From Sarcocystis neurona (lineage: Eukaryota; Apicomplexa; Conoidasida; Eucoccidiorida; Sarcocystidae), in the NCBI GenBank assembly GCA_000727475.1, contig KL647291.1, positions 1,124,545 through 1,188,544 of the forward strand: a DNA stretch of 64,000 nucleotides, read 5' to 3'. Made by a program: the position numbers and the translations under genes. Below the pieces are notes generated by a model that worked only from the letters and a program-made list of their open reading frames with translations, did no database searches and was not told the origin of the DNA. Below are positions 63,601-64,000 of the stretch, one piece after another (the first letter of the stretch is position 1; every line of letters begins with the position of its first letter).

Positions 63601-64000
63601 CCGCAGCGCTTGGTAAACTTTTACGAGAGAATGGACAGCACTTCATGAGCAGCCGCAGCAGCAGGACGTATTTACGCCTCTCGCTTTCTACACACCCGTG
63701 CATAAATAGAGAAACAGAGACACAGAGCGAGAGACACGGACAGAGAGGAAGAGAGAAACAGGGAGACACACGCACGCATAAATTGTATCGAGACGCACTT
63801 GCATATATTTATATATATATGTATATGTGCATGTGTAAAGAGGCACGCACATACGTATGCGTCTCTGTATGTATGTGGAGTGAGTAAATGTACTAGTAGA
63901 ACAGTAGTACGTAAATATGTGCAGGAAGGATAGACGTTTCTGCTCATTAGCTATTCCCTGTGTCAGCAGAATGTATTTCTGCCATGTTTGTTCCAGCAGC
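54324..64000 (+). CDS. FPPS: farnesyl pyrophosphate synthase with low-complexity insertions, 3' end outside window
   Basis: Exons 54324-55877, 57765-57888, 59784-60384 and 62789-at least 63612 join in phases 0, 1 and 2. Polyprenyl synthase landmarks appear in order: [24 protein letters not shown] joined across an intron to GGKMTRG (isopentenyl pyrophosphate site), [20 protein letters not shown] with NSLTRRG (first Asp-rich motif), [22 protein letters not shown] and [11 protein letters not shown]. The enzyme condenses IPP with DMAPP and GPP. The second DDxxD exon lies beyond base 64000. Relative to human FPPS there is an Ala-rich insertion of about 110 residues before the first Asp motif, a Gln/Ala-rich insertion of over 200 before FYSFYLP, and a long N-terminal extension ending in a Gln-rich run. 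[16 protein letters not shown] could be a mitochondrial presequence, but this start is uncertain. Confidence 0.93.
55280..55760. repeat. CAG-rich tract encoding a Gln/Glu-rich segment of FPPS exon 1
   Basis: Imperfect CAG repeats; the + frame continuous with the FPPS exon 1 donor reads mostly Gln, Glu, Pro and Arg. Two other frames are open as well (Ser/Arg-rich on +, Ala-rich on -). The 3' end of the tract runs directly into the conserved FPPS part without a break. Confidence 0.65.
55878..57764. other. FPPS intron 1
   Basis: It starts GCA|GTACGT and ends CGACAG. It contains TATG repeats, a (TG)n run near 56022-56055 and exon-like open stretches near 56850-57010 and 57355-57395. These are not needed, because exon 1 and exon 2 join in phase and match the family spacing. 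Confidence 0.6.
57889..59783. other. FPPS intron 2
   Basis: It contains a C/T-rich stretch (57900-58040), CTG runs (58180-58360) and TATG repeats (58390-59330). It is flanked by ACAG|GTCTCA and CTGCAG|GAGG. Confidence 0.65.
60385..62788. repeat. FPPS intron 3 with very dense CAG/CTG tracts
   Basis: CAG-type repeats on + run from about 60390 to 61590, then the strand flips to CTG type at about 61690-61960, CAG again at 62150-62260, and CTG at 62540-62780. Long Ala/Glu or Leu frames result (for example 60946-61716). The donor TACAG|GTAACC and acceptor CTGCAG|AGTG join conserved FPPS sequence in phase, so this is intronic. The opposite-sense tracts could form long RNA hairpins. Confidence 0.7.
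63613..64000. other. end of FPPS exon 4 and following intron
   Basis: Exon 4 may stop at the donor CTTG|GTAAAC (63613) or read through GKLLRENG to a GTATTT donor near 63670. The rest is GA-rich and TATG-rich intron. A TTGTTCCAG acceptor-like site lies at 63988-63996, so the next exon may start at the window edge. Confidence 0.5.

Overview
The window looks like nuclear DNA of a coccidian apicomplexan, most probably an Eimeria species. The evidence is intron-rich genes with GT-AG introns, heavy CAG/CTG trinucleotide tracts in both exons and introns that encode runs of Ala, Gln and Ser, extensive (TA)n and TATG-type repeats, and orthologues of conserved eukaryotic genes carrying long homopolymeric insertions. 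No bacterial, phage or CRISPR feature is present. Gene models were built by hand from splice signals, reading-frame phase and remembered protein families; no alignment was run.

Layout. Repeat-poor stretches (about 1-4.4 kb, 13.3-17.6 kb, 47-55 kb) alternate with repeat-rich stretches, the mosaic described for Eimeria chromosomes. Left to right: a 5'-truncated unassigned + gene (158-2178); a complete six-exon MYND zinc-finger protein (+, 2604-13339); an unassigned + gene in a repeat-poor block (candidate exons 14351-17556); a complete nine-exon gene for the U5 snRNP 40 kDa WD40 protein (-, 30791 down to 17587), tail-to-tail with the previous gene; a 627-base assembly gap inside (TA)n (31713-32339); a CAG/CTG-rich block (32.4-40.9 kb) holding at least one unassigned + gene (33329-34897) and much unresolved sequence; a five-exon TMCO1 homologue (+, 40948-46685); two unassigned phase-consistent exon chains in the 47-51.5 kb repeat-poor block, with a tRNA-Pro(UGG) on the opposite strand between them (50307-50378); a weak two-exon candidate at 53.5-53.9 kb; and farnesyl pyrophosphate synthase (+, from about 54324), which runs off the right edge before its second Asp-rich motif.

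The recognised genes are housekeeping: pre-mRNA splicing (U5-40K), ER membrane protein handling or calcium homeostasis (TMCO1), isoprenoid synthesis (FPPS), translation (tRNA-Pro), and a conserved apicomplexan MYND protein of unknown role. They do not form a pathway. The striking feature is how the CAG-repeat expansion has inserted low-complexity segments into otherwise conserved proteins, most of all FPPS, and into introns. I found no convincing new defence or mobile system.
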